This document shows, piece after piece, positions 24,367-36,257 of a DNA stretch of 60,000 bases. A program made the translations under genes and the position numbers. The stretch is from Liolophura sinensis (Eukaryota; Mollusca; Polyplacophora; Chitonida; Chitonidae): the NCBI RefSeq assembly GCF_032854445.1, contig NC_088302.1, positions 42,042,191-42,102,190 of the forward strand, read 5' to 3'. Numbering within the stretch: the stretch's first letter is position 1; each line of letters opens with the position of its first letter. The notes beneath the pieces are model-generated. The model made no database searches and was not told where the DNA came from. It worked only from the letters and a program-made list of their open reading frames with translations.

Positions 24367-24464
24367 GTTGGTTTCCTCCCACCATAATCCTGGCCGCCAT
24401 CGTATAAGTGAAATATTCTTCAGTGCGGCGTAAAACACTAATTAAGTAAATATATCAAATAAAT
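24367..24464 (+). repeat. SINE-A copy, 3' part only
   Basis: TTGGTTTCCTCCCACCATAA, CTGGCCGCCATCGTATAAGT, GTGCGGCGTAAAACACTAAT and an AAAT-type tail. Confidence 0.85.
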
Positions 24465-24548
24465 ACTACGTTTAAGTGCATATTTGCTAAGAGCTGAACA
24501 AAACATAAACAGTAATAAACGTTACTGAAGTTAAGAATTGCACAGAGT

Positions 24549-24613
24549 GTATTTGTTGTATTGAAATGAGATTTTCTGTATTGAAATTAGATTTGCTGTA
24601 TTGAAATGAGGCA
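24549..24613. repeat. 20-bp tandem repeat, about 2.8 units
   Basis: The unit TGTATTGAAATGAGATTTTC occurs three times with small changes. Confidence 0.85.
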
Positions 24614-26190
24614 GAGAACAAAATATGCACCAGTGCATATTGCCTTGAAACTAATGTAACAGTTATATTAGTCCCAGATACTGCAAGGGGTGACAATAAT
24701 CCCATTATACAAAGGAGTTACTTCTATTCTTTGTTGGTAAGAGGATGACAAATTTATAAATGTTATTTTTTGTTTTCGTTTGATGAGCTTGGCATGATTT
24801 TATCCCAATTTACTGGTAGTTTCAAAGACTGGGTATCTTTGAAGATAAGGCCGGAAATGTTGATATCCCGAGATATTGCATGAACTTCAAAGTCAAATTC
24901 AGAACAGGAAATAACTCAAACTGTGATTGACAAATTGATCTGCGGTGAAGAATCAGTGTACACATTTTTAACATCCTACAACAAACATTTTAATTTATGA
25001 CTTAAATCTTAAGATGCCTGATAAAATATGAGCAACGGTCTTGAAAAGAGTTTTACGCTTTTTTGAATGCAGTATAGCCAAAAATCCTAGGCAGTGGTTA
25101 CCTTGGCAGCCAGTCACCATGATGTTCATCTCGGCCCATGTAGTAACGCAAGATGTTTTTCAATGAACTTAGTTTTTAGAAGAAAACAATATACCCTGCA
25201 TATATTATCGATAGATAGATTCCCATTAGTCCTATTACTGGACGTCTACTCAAATAGTTAACCATTACCACTTACAAACATGCTAAGCGGACCAAGCTTT
25301 CAGATATTTCAAGATATACCATACGGGCTTTTTGTGTCGGCTTTTATATGTAAACTGTAACAGTAATGGTCATTGTGTAAAAAACGTTTTGAATTAGTTA
25401 ACCACGTTCTGGTTTCACGTAAAGGCGTCAAAAGCCAGCGTTTTAGGAGTAAATTTTCCCTTGGTTCATTGCTTAGAGTCGGCTTACTTAACGAGACTAA
25501 TGGAATCCTGGGCATAAGGCTTTCAGGGTGGTGCTAACAACACACAGTATATGTGTTAATACCCGCATTGTGAGCATGGGGCCAGGTGTGGGAGTAGCAA
25601 CCTCACCGCGCATGACAGGAATAGAGTCATCTCATCACACGTGATAGTCACAACCGTCCAAAACTTTCTTTTTGATGGAGTACTTGTTCACAGGCCTATT
25701 AGGCTTACCCTTAAGTCATTCCTAGCACGTCCTCTCATTCACTCTGTCCTTTCAGTTCTCCGGGCCTCCATGACTTGTGTCAAAGACGGGAGTTCCACGA
25801 CAACCACGTGAAGAGAGCTCATGCACGTGATCTGACTGCAACTTGAACATCCGGGTTATGTGTTAAGTCCATTGTGCCTAACAAGGTGATGCTGCTTGTA
25901 CATGACCATTTTTTCTCAACTTTCTAAGACGATAAAGGATTAAATCTTAATGCATAACACAATGGGATGTAAGTCTGAAACACGTTGTCATCAGAACTGC
26001 TTGATAAAAACGAGGAAACATAAATATCGGAGTAAAGAAAATATTTCGAGTTCAGATCCCCCCTCTTTCTTGAAATCATGAGTCCTAAAGCATGCAGTTG
26101 CAATTGTATAACGTTAAGTAGAATTCTCTAATGAATTGAGCTGAGATTTTCGTCGGTAAAATCGAGCCAGAGCTCGAGTCTACGAAAAAC
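24614..26190. other. no gene recognised; 5' flank of the SVWC-like gene
   Basis: AT-rich with no recognised repeat. No convincing TATA box is seen just upstream of 26191. Confidence 0.45.
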
Positions 26191-27877
26191 ATGATACGTG
26201 TTTTCTGTGTAGTGTTGGTTCTGTTTTGCGTCTTCGTTGTCAAGGTGAATTGCGCTACGGAGACGATCCTCCCAGTCAAAGGTATGTTTATGGAGACCTA
26301 TAAACTGCTTAGTCTGTTGATCACCGATGAAAAAAGGTCACGAATGAATTGCTTATACTGGCATAATAATGCGCAACTCTTGTTTCTGTCTTTCTTTGGG
26401 GGTTTATCGTCGCTTTAAACACTGTTTGGTCATATCTGATCGACATGTCCTTGCTCCAGACCGACCCCCACTGCATATTCCTACCTCATTGGACCTAAAG
26501 ACATCAGATGCGAAGCTCCAAACTCTCACAGTATACTGAGACGGTGTTCACCATATATATAATATAAGTAAATAAATATTGCCAAAGTGGCTCTAAGCCA
26601 TTATCATTCATTTCGTTCATTCCCATCACATCAACTGTAAAAAAGTTTTTTTTCCTTTGAATGAGATTTATTACCATGCCAATTACCGTCAAATCTTCTG
26701 TATTAGTCTGCTCAGAGGGTAAAAAACAATCCAGCATCGAATAATACACCCTTGGTCATTCCTTTCTCTCTCTCAGGGCGATGTTTTGCCAACGACACCC
26801 ATTGGGGGACGATTTTGGCATCGAGAAGCTTCCGCCATGTTGGAGTGCCGTGTGTCGTGTTGACAACAACCAACAGACTATCCTTCTTGCAACTCCGTAA
26901 GTCACCCGACTACACCACTGTCTCACTGCAAGTGCTGTTCTTCGAACTGATTATTATTTTTTTTGCTAAATTAAGAATTTGAATCATGTGAAAGCGGTAA
27001 CTATAGAGGAAACCGGTTTGCTCTGACCAAACCATCGATCTTTATTAAGTAACTGTCAAACTTTGCCACTCGTGATTTTCCCGGATTTCACCTGCATGTC
27101 ATATTTTTTTGATGGTCTCCAACTAACTTTATGTAATGTCACTTAAGCGATCAAACGAGAGCCAAGGGCCGCTTACTGCCTCAACGATAGCCCGAGGACA
27201 GTGGAGGCGAGGAAATCTCGAAGTCCCTGCCCCTCCTCCTCGCGATTCAAAGACCTTTACCACATAGCCACGGCCCGCCCCTCTACTCTTTCTACACAAA
27301 ATTCATCATTTCGAACGGATAATTGTCTATAATGACTGATGTATTGCAGTAGAGCATCGATCTCCAGAGACAGCCTTGATAAGATCAAAGCAATCATCTT
27401 TCACCCACTTTTGTGGATGCTTCATTTTGATAGCTGCAGATAATAGCCTCTGCATGTAATAGCCTCTGGGAAAATGCTCCCAGAACTTTTTATCAATGCC
27501 ACATAGCTTCTGCAGAGCTAGAGAGTTTTTAATTGTTTTTTATTTTGTCTTGTTACGGATCGTTATTACCCCTCAAAGTAATTTGTAATCTGTCTGGGTT
27601 TTTCCTCTGCAGATGTTCTGATGGTTTTGATATGGAGTATGGCCAGAACGATCAGAGGAGACTGCTACTAGACCATTGTTATCCTTCAAACAGAGGAGAA
27701 CTCCCCGCTCCTCGCTGCTGTGGCGGCTATCCAATCTGCGCTCATAATGGTGAAAACAGCGACATTTTTAATGTCATCAACTTCTTTACCTTCAGGAATC
27801 AGATAATTTACCAGCCGTGGTTTGTGAAATATGAAGATGTCAAACTAGCAGCCGATGGCCGACCTCCAGTTAATTAG
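26191..27877 (+). CDS. probable small secreted SVWC-type cysteine-rich protein
   Basis: Three exons are proposed: 26191-26281, 26777-26896 and 27613-27877. Exon 1 encodes a strong signal peptide (MIRVFCVVLVLFCVFVV). Exons 2 and 3 join in frame at CC|GTAAGT and TGCAG|A, and give PPCWSAVC, a Cys created near the junction, DHCYPS and APRCCGGYPIC. A C-x(n)-C-x4-C pattern ending in P-x-CC-x(4)-C is that of single-domain von Willebrand type C proteins, a secreted arthropod and lophotrochozoan family that includes Vago-like immune and stress-induced proteins. After the cysteines comes a tail of about 45 residues ending GRPPVN. The problem is that exon 1 leaves one base of a codon whereas exon 2 needs two. 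A small exon may be missed, exon 1 may belong elsewhere, or the gene may be broken. Exons 2-3 are more secure than exon 1. Confidence 0.6.
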
Positions 27878-28898
27878 GGCTAAAATGTGTTAGCAGTCTG
27901 TCATAGACAGTATATTTTCTGGAGGAAATGAGTAACAAATGCTTCGATATGCTGTTATCAGGTTGCATCGGGTGCATTTCCTCCATCAACCTAATGATTT
28001 CCATGTACTAGAGTATTTATATCTTCTGAAACTGAAGACATAAAAAATATAGTAAACAATCACCACCGAACGGCTGAGCTCAATGCCTTGGAATTTCTCA
28101 TTCAATAAAATAAAGTACACTCTTTCCATTAGCAATGGCTAAAACGTATATCATGAACATCTGGGGCCACTTTGACAAAGCGGCGTGCGGCATTTTTTTT
28201 ATCGTATATTTGTCGTACAATATTTTGTACGTCACTATTAATGTACCATTGTTGCAATATCGTACAAGTGAGACATCTTTGTGACAGTGGCCCCTGGTGT
28301 ATAATTAGTCGGAAATACGTTCTTAGCAAAATGTTGCCCATTTTAATCGTTGACAAATACGCTCATGTTTGGCTCAACTCACATAGTCTGGTATTGCTGG
28401 CGTAATATCCCTGAATCCCTGAAGGATTCTTAATTCTAGCCATGGTTTAGCGACTGACAGATCCCTCGGTCATACCTGTAGACACAGGGGGATATCATCT
28501 ATCAACCTCATTTCCGGCATTGCCGTCACCTAACTACAAACCATTATACGCTTTCCGGTCGCTCAGAGAATTTCACTTCTTACCGCATAATAAACAAGCC
28601 AGTTCTTCTTAATTCCCACTTCCTGTTTCGTTTTATAAATTCGCCGAACTCTTCTGACCAGACAACTCGTTTGTTGTGATGTTACATGTTCATATTGTTC
28701 TCAGAAGTGGTAGACAATGGCAGCCTGATGCACAACGTGGCAAAGTCTAAAGTAACGTCGTAAAAGCATACTGTCTCGCGTTACATGGTGTCTGTGTTGA
28801 ACTGTAAAATGATTTTGAATTCAATAACAAAAACAGAGTTTAAAACCGATTATCTCAGTGGGTTTTGATAAACTTACAGCAACTCTACGCATTAGTTA
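27878..28898. other. 3' flank of the SVWC-like gene; no further gene
   Basis: An AATAAAATAAAG string at 28104-28115, about 230 bases after the stop codon, is a plausible polyA signal. No other feature was recognised. Confidence 0.45.
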
Positions 28899-29140
28899 TT
28901 CATTTATTTATTTGATTGTTGTTTACATCGTACTCACAAATTTTTTACTTATACAATTGCGGTGAGATTTACGGATGGAGGAAACATGTATGCTCGGGGC
29001 ATCTTCGCAAGCTTAAAGGTTTAGTAATGTACCACATAGGAACGGAGGTTTGGGAATAAATACCACGGTTTGAGAAGATATGCGCGTTGTAAACCACTGA
29101 CCTTTGGCAAGTTAGTGACAAACCTTCCCACGAATACACG
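28899..29140 (-). repeat. SINE-C-type copy
   Basis: Inverted tail (TTTATTTATTTGATTGTTG), TTACATCGTACTCAC, GGATGGAGGAAACATGTATG, and the CTGACCTTTGGCAAGTTAGT block that is the inverse of the landmark in other SINE-C copies. The tRNA-like head is not present. Confidence 0.65.
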
Positions 29141-29181
29141 AACGGTGATAGTTGGGCCAAAAGTTAGAATGGACTTTTTGG

Positions 29182-29348
29182 CTGTTTATTTATTTATTTG
29201 ATCGGTCTTTTGTGGCTTGCTCAAGAATTTTTCACTTATACCACGGCGGACAACATTATGGTGGAAGGAAACCTGGCAAAACCCACGATCATCCGCAGGT
29301 GGTTGACAGACTTTCCCACGTACGACGGGAGAGGATGCCGGCATGATT
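29182..29348 (-). repeat. SINE-A copy
   Basis: Tail, CTCAAGAATTTTTCACTTAT, ACATTATGGTGGAAGGAAAC, ACGATCATCCGCAGGTGGTT and GAGAGGATGCCGGCATGATT. Confidence 0.85.
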
Positions 29349-30605
29349 TTATTTGCTGAAATATCAACAATCATACGTCCTTGTAAACAAAAGATGAACT
29401 CTCACACCGGCTAGGTGATATTTTTTTAAATTCATGATATTTTTGTGACAATATATTACACGTTTATTACATCATTCAGATATGGAGACTAGTAGGAAAT
29501 GATTTACAGGAACAACATTGCCAATGTCATCTTTTAAACCATTGCTACCAGGAAGTATTACCTAATCCAGGAATCTTACAGACAGAAGAAGAATCATCTA
29601 ACTTTATCGGTGTTTTCATACAAAATTAATGTAATTTGTGATAGATGATACATTGCGCAAACAGGCTCAATTTAAAGGAGAAAAAGCATCTGAAGAAGAG
29701 TGGAGGATTTGGTTTACATTGGCGATAGGATGAATTTATCAGCACCAACTTTGAAACTGTTCTCACCAGTAAGTGTTAATAATCAAACACCAATTTCAAG
29801 TCTAATAATGAGCTGTCACACTGTGTATGTACTGTATTTTTTGAACTTTCATTATTTGTAACTTTGTGGCAATTGTTTAGGCAAGGGGACGCCATTTAAA
29901 AGAGAGAATGAGCGTTGGAAAGTGTAACATATAAAGCACGTGCCGGGTTTATTCAGAAATTATTTCGTTAGACTTGTTACAAACGTGTCAGTGTGTACTT
30001 GACCGGAGAGATAGTGCAAAACGATTCACAAACACTTGTTATTATTACAGATTCTTGCGTGTATGGTTCTTAAAACTACCATGACAACAGTGTCGTAAAT
30101 AAATAAAATCAATCTCCATGCCATAATACAGGTAACCTAGGAGATGAATGCCATGGACACATATCTATAGACTTTCTGAAACTATTCAATTATTCAGTGT
30201 CTTCTAACTGGCCCCAATCGTAACCGTGTAACAGTCCTTGCAGTTACAAGTACACAGTAAAGAGATTAAGTACGTGTGTCTGGGTCGGTTGAGGCCATCA
30301 TCGTAAAATCGTTTCTTAATACAGTGTTACCGGGCAATGTTACGAAGCGTTGAGACGAATGCATGAAGCGATGGTACAATGGTATGAAGTGATGCCACGA
30401 TTACACGATGTCATCGTGCCATCGCTTCGAACCATTGTTGGACAATGGGCCTTCTAAGATGTAAACGATGGTACGATGATGGCTATAATCGGCTTCCATA
30501 CTCGGCCCTGTCGTGTTTTTACATAGACTTACAGTACAATAACAAGCAATGTCAGGGTTTTTAGGCTTGCAGCGAAAAAGCCACTCGAAAGATCACTAAA
30601 CCTAT
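29349..30605. other. no gene recognised
   Basis: AT-rich. Around 30360-30480 short related words (CGATGGTACAATGG, CGATGGTACGATG) recur, and a perfect 15-base palindrome CACGATGTCATCGTG lies at 30404-30418. Confidence 0.45.
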
Positions 30606-30760
30606 TACTTTATTTGATCGATGTTAAACGCGGTACATTATTCAAGATGTTTTTGTTAAATGTGACAGCGTCAGGTTTATGAGTGCCATAAACCGGAGTG
30701 GTCGGCGTGAACTACCGCCATTGGCCACGCACCTGACGAACCTCCTGTCGTGACTTAAAG
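30606..30760 (-). repeat. SINE-like copy of a fourth type
   Basis: Begins with the inverted tail common to the other SINEs (TTTATTTGATCGATGTTAAA, CGCGGTACATTATTCAAG). The body (CATAAACCGGAGTGGTCGGC) matches none of the three families here. Confidence 0.45.
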
Positions 30761-31028
30761 TTGTAGCAATCAATTTATGATTGAATGAAGATAATGCGGC
30801 AATAAATGAAAACGAATATATTAATGAAATGCCACTTAAAGTAAACTCCGTTTCAAGTTACTTTTTTCGTTTTCGGATTTCTTGTTTCATTCCAGCCTTA
30901 ACAACACTGTCTGACGCTATGTACTCCTATCTTCTTTCCGGTGGTTCAATATACTTTTCTGTATATCGGTGATTGTAAAACACACATGTATAGTACACAA
31001 GCGATACAGCGTTAAAGCAGAAGAGAGG

Positions 31029-31382
31029 GTGAGTGAGTGAGTGAGTGCTTAGGGTTTTACGCCATACTTGATAATTTTTCAGTCATAAAACGACGAAGGA
31101 GTCCTTAAAGTGCATGTACATGTAATGTGCCTCCTTGTTGCGGGACGGATTTCCGCCGCTCTTTTATCTAGTGCTGCTTTACTGAGACGACTTACCGAAT
31201 GCAAGTAAACCGCCCCACCCGAGCTATTATACCGATATGGGTCAAAACCTGTCGTTGCTCTATCCCCTTAATGCTGACGCCAAGCGAGGAAGCTACAGCT
31301 TCCTCTTTTAAGATCAGGTGTGACGCTAGATCTATCGCCCCCGAAGCGGACGCTCTGCCAACTGAGCCATAAGGGCCGGCAA
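31029..31382 (-). repeat. SINE-B, full length with tRNA-like head
   Basis: On the minus strand the head reads GGCCCTTATGGCTCAGTTGG then CAGAGCGTCCGCTTCGGGGG, a clear A-box region, with a degraded B box. It is followed by AAAGAGGAAGCTGTAGCTTC (a hairpin), CGGTAAGTCGTCTCAGTAAA, GGCGGAAATCCGTCCCGC, a tail of the form GGCGTAAAACCC, and a short array of the 4-base unit CACT (GAGTGAGTGAGTGAGT on plus). Confidence 0.85.
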
Positions 31383-32221
31383 AAGCAGAAACAATATGTA
31401 TTTGCTGCCATTGGGACTTCTTTTTGTAACTGGTTAGTGTTCAGTTGTGATCAATACGAGCTTTGTACTTACGATATTTACTACCACAGCACACATTTGT
31501 TAGCAGTAGTTCATCTGACAGAAGAGGGAACAAACTGATGTTAATTGATGTGCTATAGATTAACAAAACATTCCTTATTGAGTTTACATAAAGATTCGTG
31601 GATCTAAATTGGACTCTACTGGAGTGTCTCCAAGCCATATAGTTTGTCAAGGCCATGAATTGTTGGGCGTCGCTACTGAATTTATAACGAAGGCCGTAAC
31701 TATATAGAAGAGCTATTCAAAGTGAAGATACACGTCATTGTCAGTGTTGTGACAATTACTTCCAGTCGATATCACCCAACTTAGAAAAATAGGTCACCAA
31801 GCCGAAATCATTCATTCGATAAATAGCAACGTGTACTTAAGAAACTTGGCAAAGGTGTAGATCTGTAACAAAAAGATTGACAGTTGTTATGAATTGGATT
31901 AATTAGAGCTAACGTACAGTGAAGTGCTCTGATATTCTCGCGAGTAACGATTGGCCTACATCGTTATTGTGAGATGATTGTTTAAACAATTTACAGTTAA
32001 GTCCAGTTTACACACTGTCATTCATCAGAATCAATAACTGTAGAATCCTTGGGCACAAACACAGGGATAACTAGAGCCATATGGGGTTGAATTTTCCGTA
32101 ACATCCTCTGCCGATATTGAATGATCTATACCATACTGGTGGTGCTTAAAAAATCAACCTGAAAACACTAGACACATCACGGACAAATTCACACAACAGC
32201 CATGGTACCACCTTCCAGTAG

Positions 32222-32527
32222 TTAAATTCCATCGTTAACAAAGAACTGTTTTGAAGCCGTGGAAAGTTTCATGGAAGGAAAACCTGTGTCTCCGTTCCAA
32301 AACAAACTATCATAGACCAATTCTGTTACCATTGCAACAACAGAGCCAACATATTCTGTTACCATATGTGTTGTCATGAAGTCACAATCAACTAAGTCTT
32401 TGACAGCATGTTGAAACAGGCGTCTTCGTTGATCTGGTTTACATAAGGGCTCTGGTTTTCTATGAGGCCAAATTTTATTAAGTGCATCAAGTAAACGAAG
32501 ACTTAACGACATCACTAGAATCTGTGC
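32222..32527 (-). CDS. candidate terminal exon, unknown protein
   Basis: An open frame of about 100 codons on the minus strand ends in FFVNDGI and a stop. It can start as an exon after the acceptor-like CTTTCTGAATACAG. The sequence is of mixed composition with plausible helices (RRRLFQHAVKDLVDC, TEYVGSVVAMVTELVYDSLF), unlike the AT-driven chance frames nearby. I do not recognise the family. No upstream exon or polyA signal was identified, so it may be a chance frame or part of an old repeat. Confidence 0.25.
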   Translation of the reverse strand, partial: AQILVMSLSLRLLDALNKIWPHRKPEPLCKPDQRRRLFQHAVKDLVDCDFMTTHMVTEYVGSVVAMVTELVYDSLFWNGDTGFPSMKLSTASKQFFVNDGI

Positions 32528-33227
32528 TGTATTCAGAAAGTGTAATCATTAATAACGATAATACTGTTACCTAAGGTTTAGTATATTGCGTCCAGCTGTT
32601 CAAAACTACGCCCAGCTGTTCAAAACTGTTTGAAGACTTAACTGAAGATTAAACTTTAACCCAAGTCTTCAGTTTTGTACTTAACCCAAAAATAATTGTA
32701 TAACTGTATATTAAATGTGAACTAAATCTGCTGCTGTTATATTTTGACTTTGGACAACAGTAATAGCTGCTGAATTTGGCTTAAATCCTAAATATCAAAT
32801 ATGACTTAATACCAGTATTAGCTGATACACTTTCGAACAACTGGGCCCTGAATACTATATTGGGTAATGTAATGTAATAACTAAAATCCCCATATATCCA
32901 CACACAGACAGGATAGGGACACTGGATTGGTTTGTTCATGCACAGCGTTATCGTGGGAGGGCAACAGCTGCTAATTGCCCGACAGCGCATGCTCCGTTGA
33001 CTGTATACTGGCATTATGCTCTGTCAATACCATGGATGTACGCATTGGACAACATTAACCTGAGGTGATTAGGCACAAAATGATGTTCAAAAACAAAAGC
33101 TTTCTCAACCTTTGCTTCTGTTACTTGATAATCATATGTTCCTTTTTATCAAACATTATTACATGGAAAGAGTTTTTGTACATGTATGTACAAACGTTTG
33201 CTTGTTACTTCGCCCAAGGTCACACAA

Positions 33228-33515
33228 GAAAGGAACTTAAAAGAGGAAGTTGTAACTTCCTCGCTTGGCGTTCAGCATGAAGGGGATAGTGCAACGACTG
33301 GTTGACCCGTATCAGTATAATGGCTCGGGCGGGGCGGCTTACTTGCCTTCGGTAAGTCGTCTCAGTGATGCAGCACTAAATAAAAGAGCGGTGGAAATCC
33401 GTCCTGCAACAAGGAGGCACATTACACGTGCATGCACCCTAATGATTCCTTCGTCGTCATATGACTGAAAAATTGTTGAGTACGACGTTAAACCCCAAGC
33501 ACTCACTCACTCAAG
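33228..33515 (+). repeat. SINE-B copy without head
   Basis: Begins TTAAAAGAGGAAGTTGTAAC, which folds into a perfect 9-bp hairpin (GAGGAAGTT/AACTTCCTC). It continues through GGTTGACCCGTATCAGTATA, ATGGCTCGGGCGGGGCGGCT and GTTGAGTACGACGTTAAACC to a CACTCACTCACTC tail. Confidence 0.9.
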
Positions 33516-34883
33516 AAAGGAACCTACAAATGTTGGCTATGGTAAACATGGCCTATTTGTGATATAGAGAGGCTTGAGGGCCTAGCATGTGTTTCGATTT
33601 CTTTTTTTTTTTAAATTTCATTGTCGCACAGGGCTTACTCAAAACTGTTTCACCAGTATGATAGAAGTCAGTGTTATGGATGAAGGAAACAAGTTTTGAA
33701 GACTGCGATTCAGCTGATACAAAAACTGTCCGTATAAAATACGATCAAAGAATTGTCTACATGATGAATCACCAGGGCACGGTTTCTTAAAACAGCTAAT
33801 CAATCAACCATTCCATCAGGTCACCACATAATGATTTGACCGCATGCTTTTGTTCCCTGTCTCAATTATCTACCCTCAAACAGTTTCAATTGAGTTGATA
33901 GATAGGTGGAGTAAGCCCCAAATGTGTCGGATTGACGGTAAGGAACATTTAACGCTGTTCCGCTGTTCAAATTTGCATTAAAACATCCCTAGCATAAATC
34001 GATGTCTAACCTGTTCTTAGGTAGGCCTAGCCAAAACTAATCCATGACAATAACACTAAATGCCAAAAAAGGACTTTTTCAAGGTTTACCCGACTTCGGC
34101 CGCCATCTCCATCTGTTTTTCAATCACGTGGTCGATGTGACCACTCGAAATATTATTCAAGCGGGATAATTCCTGGACTCGGTCATAAATCTATCTGCGT
34201 TTAGGCCATTAAAGGTCATAACCTCGACCTTAGTCTTGATAAGGCAACATGGTTAAGGTGGGCTCACTAACTGCTATGGTATAAGCTCGGAAAATGTAAT
34301 TTTTCATAAACAGGCGTGATTGTTATTGGCCCTTTTTGGTTCGGAGAGTTTCACATAAAGTTACATAGTTCCACACGGTTAACGTTAACGTCGATTTATG
34401 TTTTCGTAGTTTTAATGCGAAGGTGAACAGCGGCAAATGTTTTTTAATGTTATCACAACTCTCGCAGCTGCGTTGCTCGAAATTACAGTTACCTCACTCT
34501 GCAACTAGATAGGCTTTCATTAATTTTTAATGTTCCGTCCGCTGTCGGTATAAAATATGGGTAGTATGGTTGTATGCATGTATCTTGCCATACAAGTCAC
34601 CATTTGTACCCAAATTCTCAGTCAATAGGCATTTCTTCATATCTCTCTCTGATGTATCACTCGTGAATGACGCATTAACTAGTGAAGCTGAAGTTATCAC
34701 CAAGCATGCTGTAATTGCCTTAACTAGAAATGTCTTTTCTGTACGAGTACCATCTAAAAGAAGCGTTAGTTTTTATTAGAGCTTTCGTAATCCAGTTTTT
34801 GCAAAATTTTATTTTTAGGAATAACGGAGTTATAATCTAGATAACGATGTATCCAAAGACAGACATGTAAAACGGGATTTAAA
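33516..34883. other. no gene recognised; possible 5' region of the next gene
   Basis: A TATAAAA string at 34549-34555 is about 330 bases before the ATG at 34884. It could serve that gene if the leader is long. A 69-codon frame at 34570 lacks support. Confidence 0.4.
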
Positions 34884-35634
34884 ATGGCTGATCCCAGCTA
34901 TGACGTCGATGAAATATACAGTGACATTTCACCACTCAACAGCTACCGTGTAGATCACTTTGTGCTACGTAACATGAGAATTAATAATTCTGGGGATAAA
35001 AAAGCACAATCAAACGTACGAAACCATTTGTTATCCATTTGATTTGAAGTTAAGAGACGCGCTTGTGAACTAATGCGCGGGGGACACGAAATAAACACCT
35101 GCCGGAATCAGGGTGAATAATGGCAGTCGTCAGCATCCGGGATGGAATGAAATAAATCGATAGGGGACAGAGCACGTGATGGCTTAAATTACTTGTACAT
35201 CCAGCGCGGCGTTCGATTATTTAGATAAATAACTATTACTATCGCAGAATACATGGTGGAAATACCATATGTGGTAACCACTCGTGATGGTAATACAGCA
35301 TTTTCCATGCAGAATTTTCATTACTATTCGTGACATGGCCTATTCCGCAGTGTTATACCTTGGTAAATCGGCTGTAATATGGTACATGTATCTTCTGCCA
35401 ATATTATCTAGAATCATTGATAAAAACACCAATATCTTGTCGTATTAAAACGTTTACATGTTAATTGCTGTGACTTTTTCATTCTTTTCAGGCCGGCTTT
35501 CAGAAATACAAAATCTGCACGCTTCCTTTCACACTAATCTAGAACTCAGTGTCAAAATCTGTGAGCTACAAAAACAAGTTTCTCTTAATACTGAAGTATT
35601 TCCGACATGCCCTCATCTATTTACTGGTGAATAA
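34884..35634 (+). CDS. possible two-exon gene for a 75-residue protein
   Basis: Exon 1 starts AAAATGGCTGATCCCAGC, a good initiation context, and encodes MADPSYDVDEIYSDISPLNS onward. A GT at 34969 (CTAC|GTAACA) leaves one base of a codon. A strong acceptor at 35490-35491 (CTTTTTCATTCTTTTCAG) supplies the other two and continues as RRLSEIQNLHASF, a helix-friendly segment, stopping at 35632-35634. AATAAA follows at 35757-35762. The other two frames after the acceptor are closed after 13-16 codons. No signal peptide or known domain is seen; exon 1 is acidic with several Tyr-Asp pairs. The donor is a weak consensus, and exon 2 might instead continue through GTGAAT at 35627. Confidence 0.4.
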
Positions 35635-35756
35635 CATCGATCACAGCATCACAATTAACATGAATGCAACAGGCATCCAGCTGAACACCACTACGGTCAA
35701 AGTTCGAAACAAAAAACACTCGTGGAACGTTTGGAATGAAACCACTAGGACTTAAT

Positions 35757-35762
35757 AATAAA
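35757..35762 (+). terminator. polyadenylation signal AATAAA
   Basis: AATAAA lies 122 bases after the proposed stop codon of the small gene at 34884, followed by T-rich DNA. This is the usual arrangement for a cleavage site. Confidence 0.45.
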
Positions 35763-35891
35763 GTTTAATTATTGTTATAATAATGAACAGAATAATAATA
35801 TAATAATGTGACATCTGGTGTATAATCTCTTATAATTATAACGGATTGTAAGGTGACATGCATTCAGAATTGCTTTGCAGTCAATGCAAAC

Positions 35892-36257
35892 CTATTTTGT
35901 AGCGCACAGTTCTGACACACTGAGGACAGCACAAGAGACAGAGCCGACTTGCAGGCTAGTGAATTCAAGGATTGAGAAGATTCTGTTGGGAACATGGTTA
36001 AACGATCTCAGAGCTACGTCAAACCGCGTGCGATACAATACTGGAAGACCTGAAATGACAATACACCTTATTAGATCACAATGATGTTCTCTTGCCATTC
36101 TTTCCCATTCTCTGAGAATGGTTAGCCGGTCTTGAAAGCACACCAGGTTGATCCAGTACAACATGACAGCAATCAGCCCTTTCCAAGTGTTATGACCTTT
36201 AAAATCAACAAGACGCAAACAATCTGAATCTCTTGACGCACTGTTACAGCAACATAA
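35892..36257 (-). CDS. open frame of about 120 codons, possible exon
   Basis: The minus strand is open for about 120 codons and includes LREWERMAREHHCDLIR and RFDVALRSFNHVPNRIFS. An acceptor-like GCTGTAACAG lies just inside its 5' end and a donor-like AATAAG|GTGTAT within it. Composition is more protein-like than neighbouring chance frames, but no family is recognised. It starts with a non-ATG codon, so it would have to be an internal or terminal exon. Confidence 0.2.
   Translation of the reverse strand, partial: LCCCNSASRDSDCLRLVDFKGHNTWKGLIAVMLYWINLVCFQDRLTILREWERMAREHHCDLIRCIVISGLPVLYRTRFDVALRSFNHVPNRIFSILEFTSLQVGSVSCAVLSVSELCATK

Noticed and set aside
30404-30418. Perfect 15-base palindrome
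   Set aside because: Short palindromes of this size are expected by chance in 60 kb, and the surrounding words are low-complexity.
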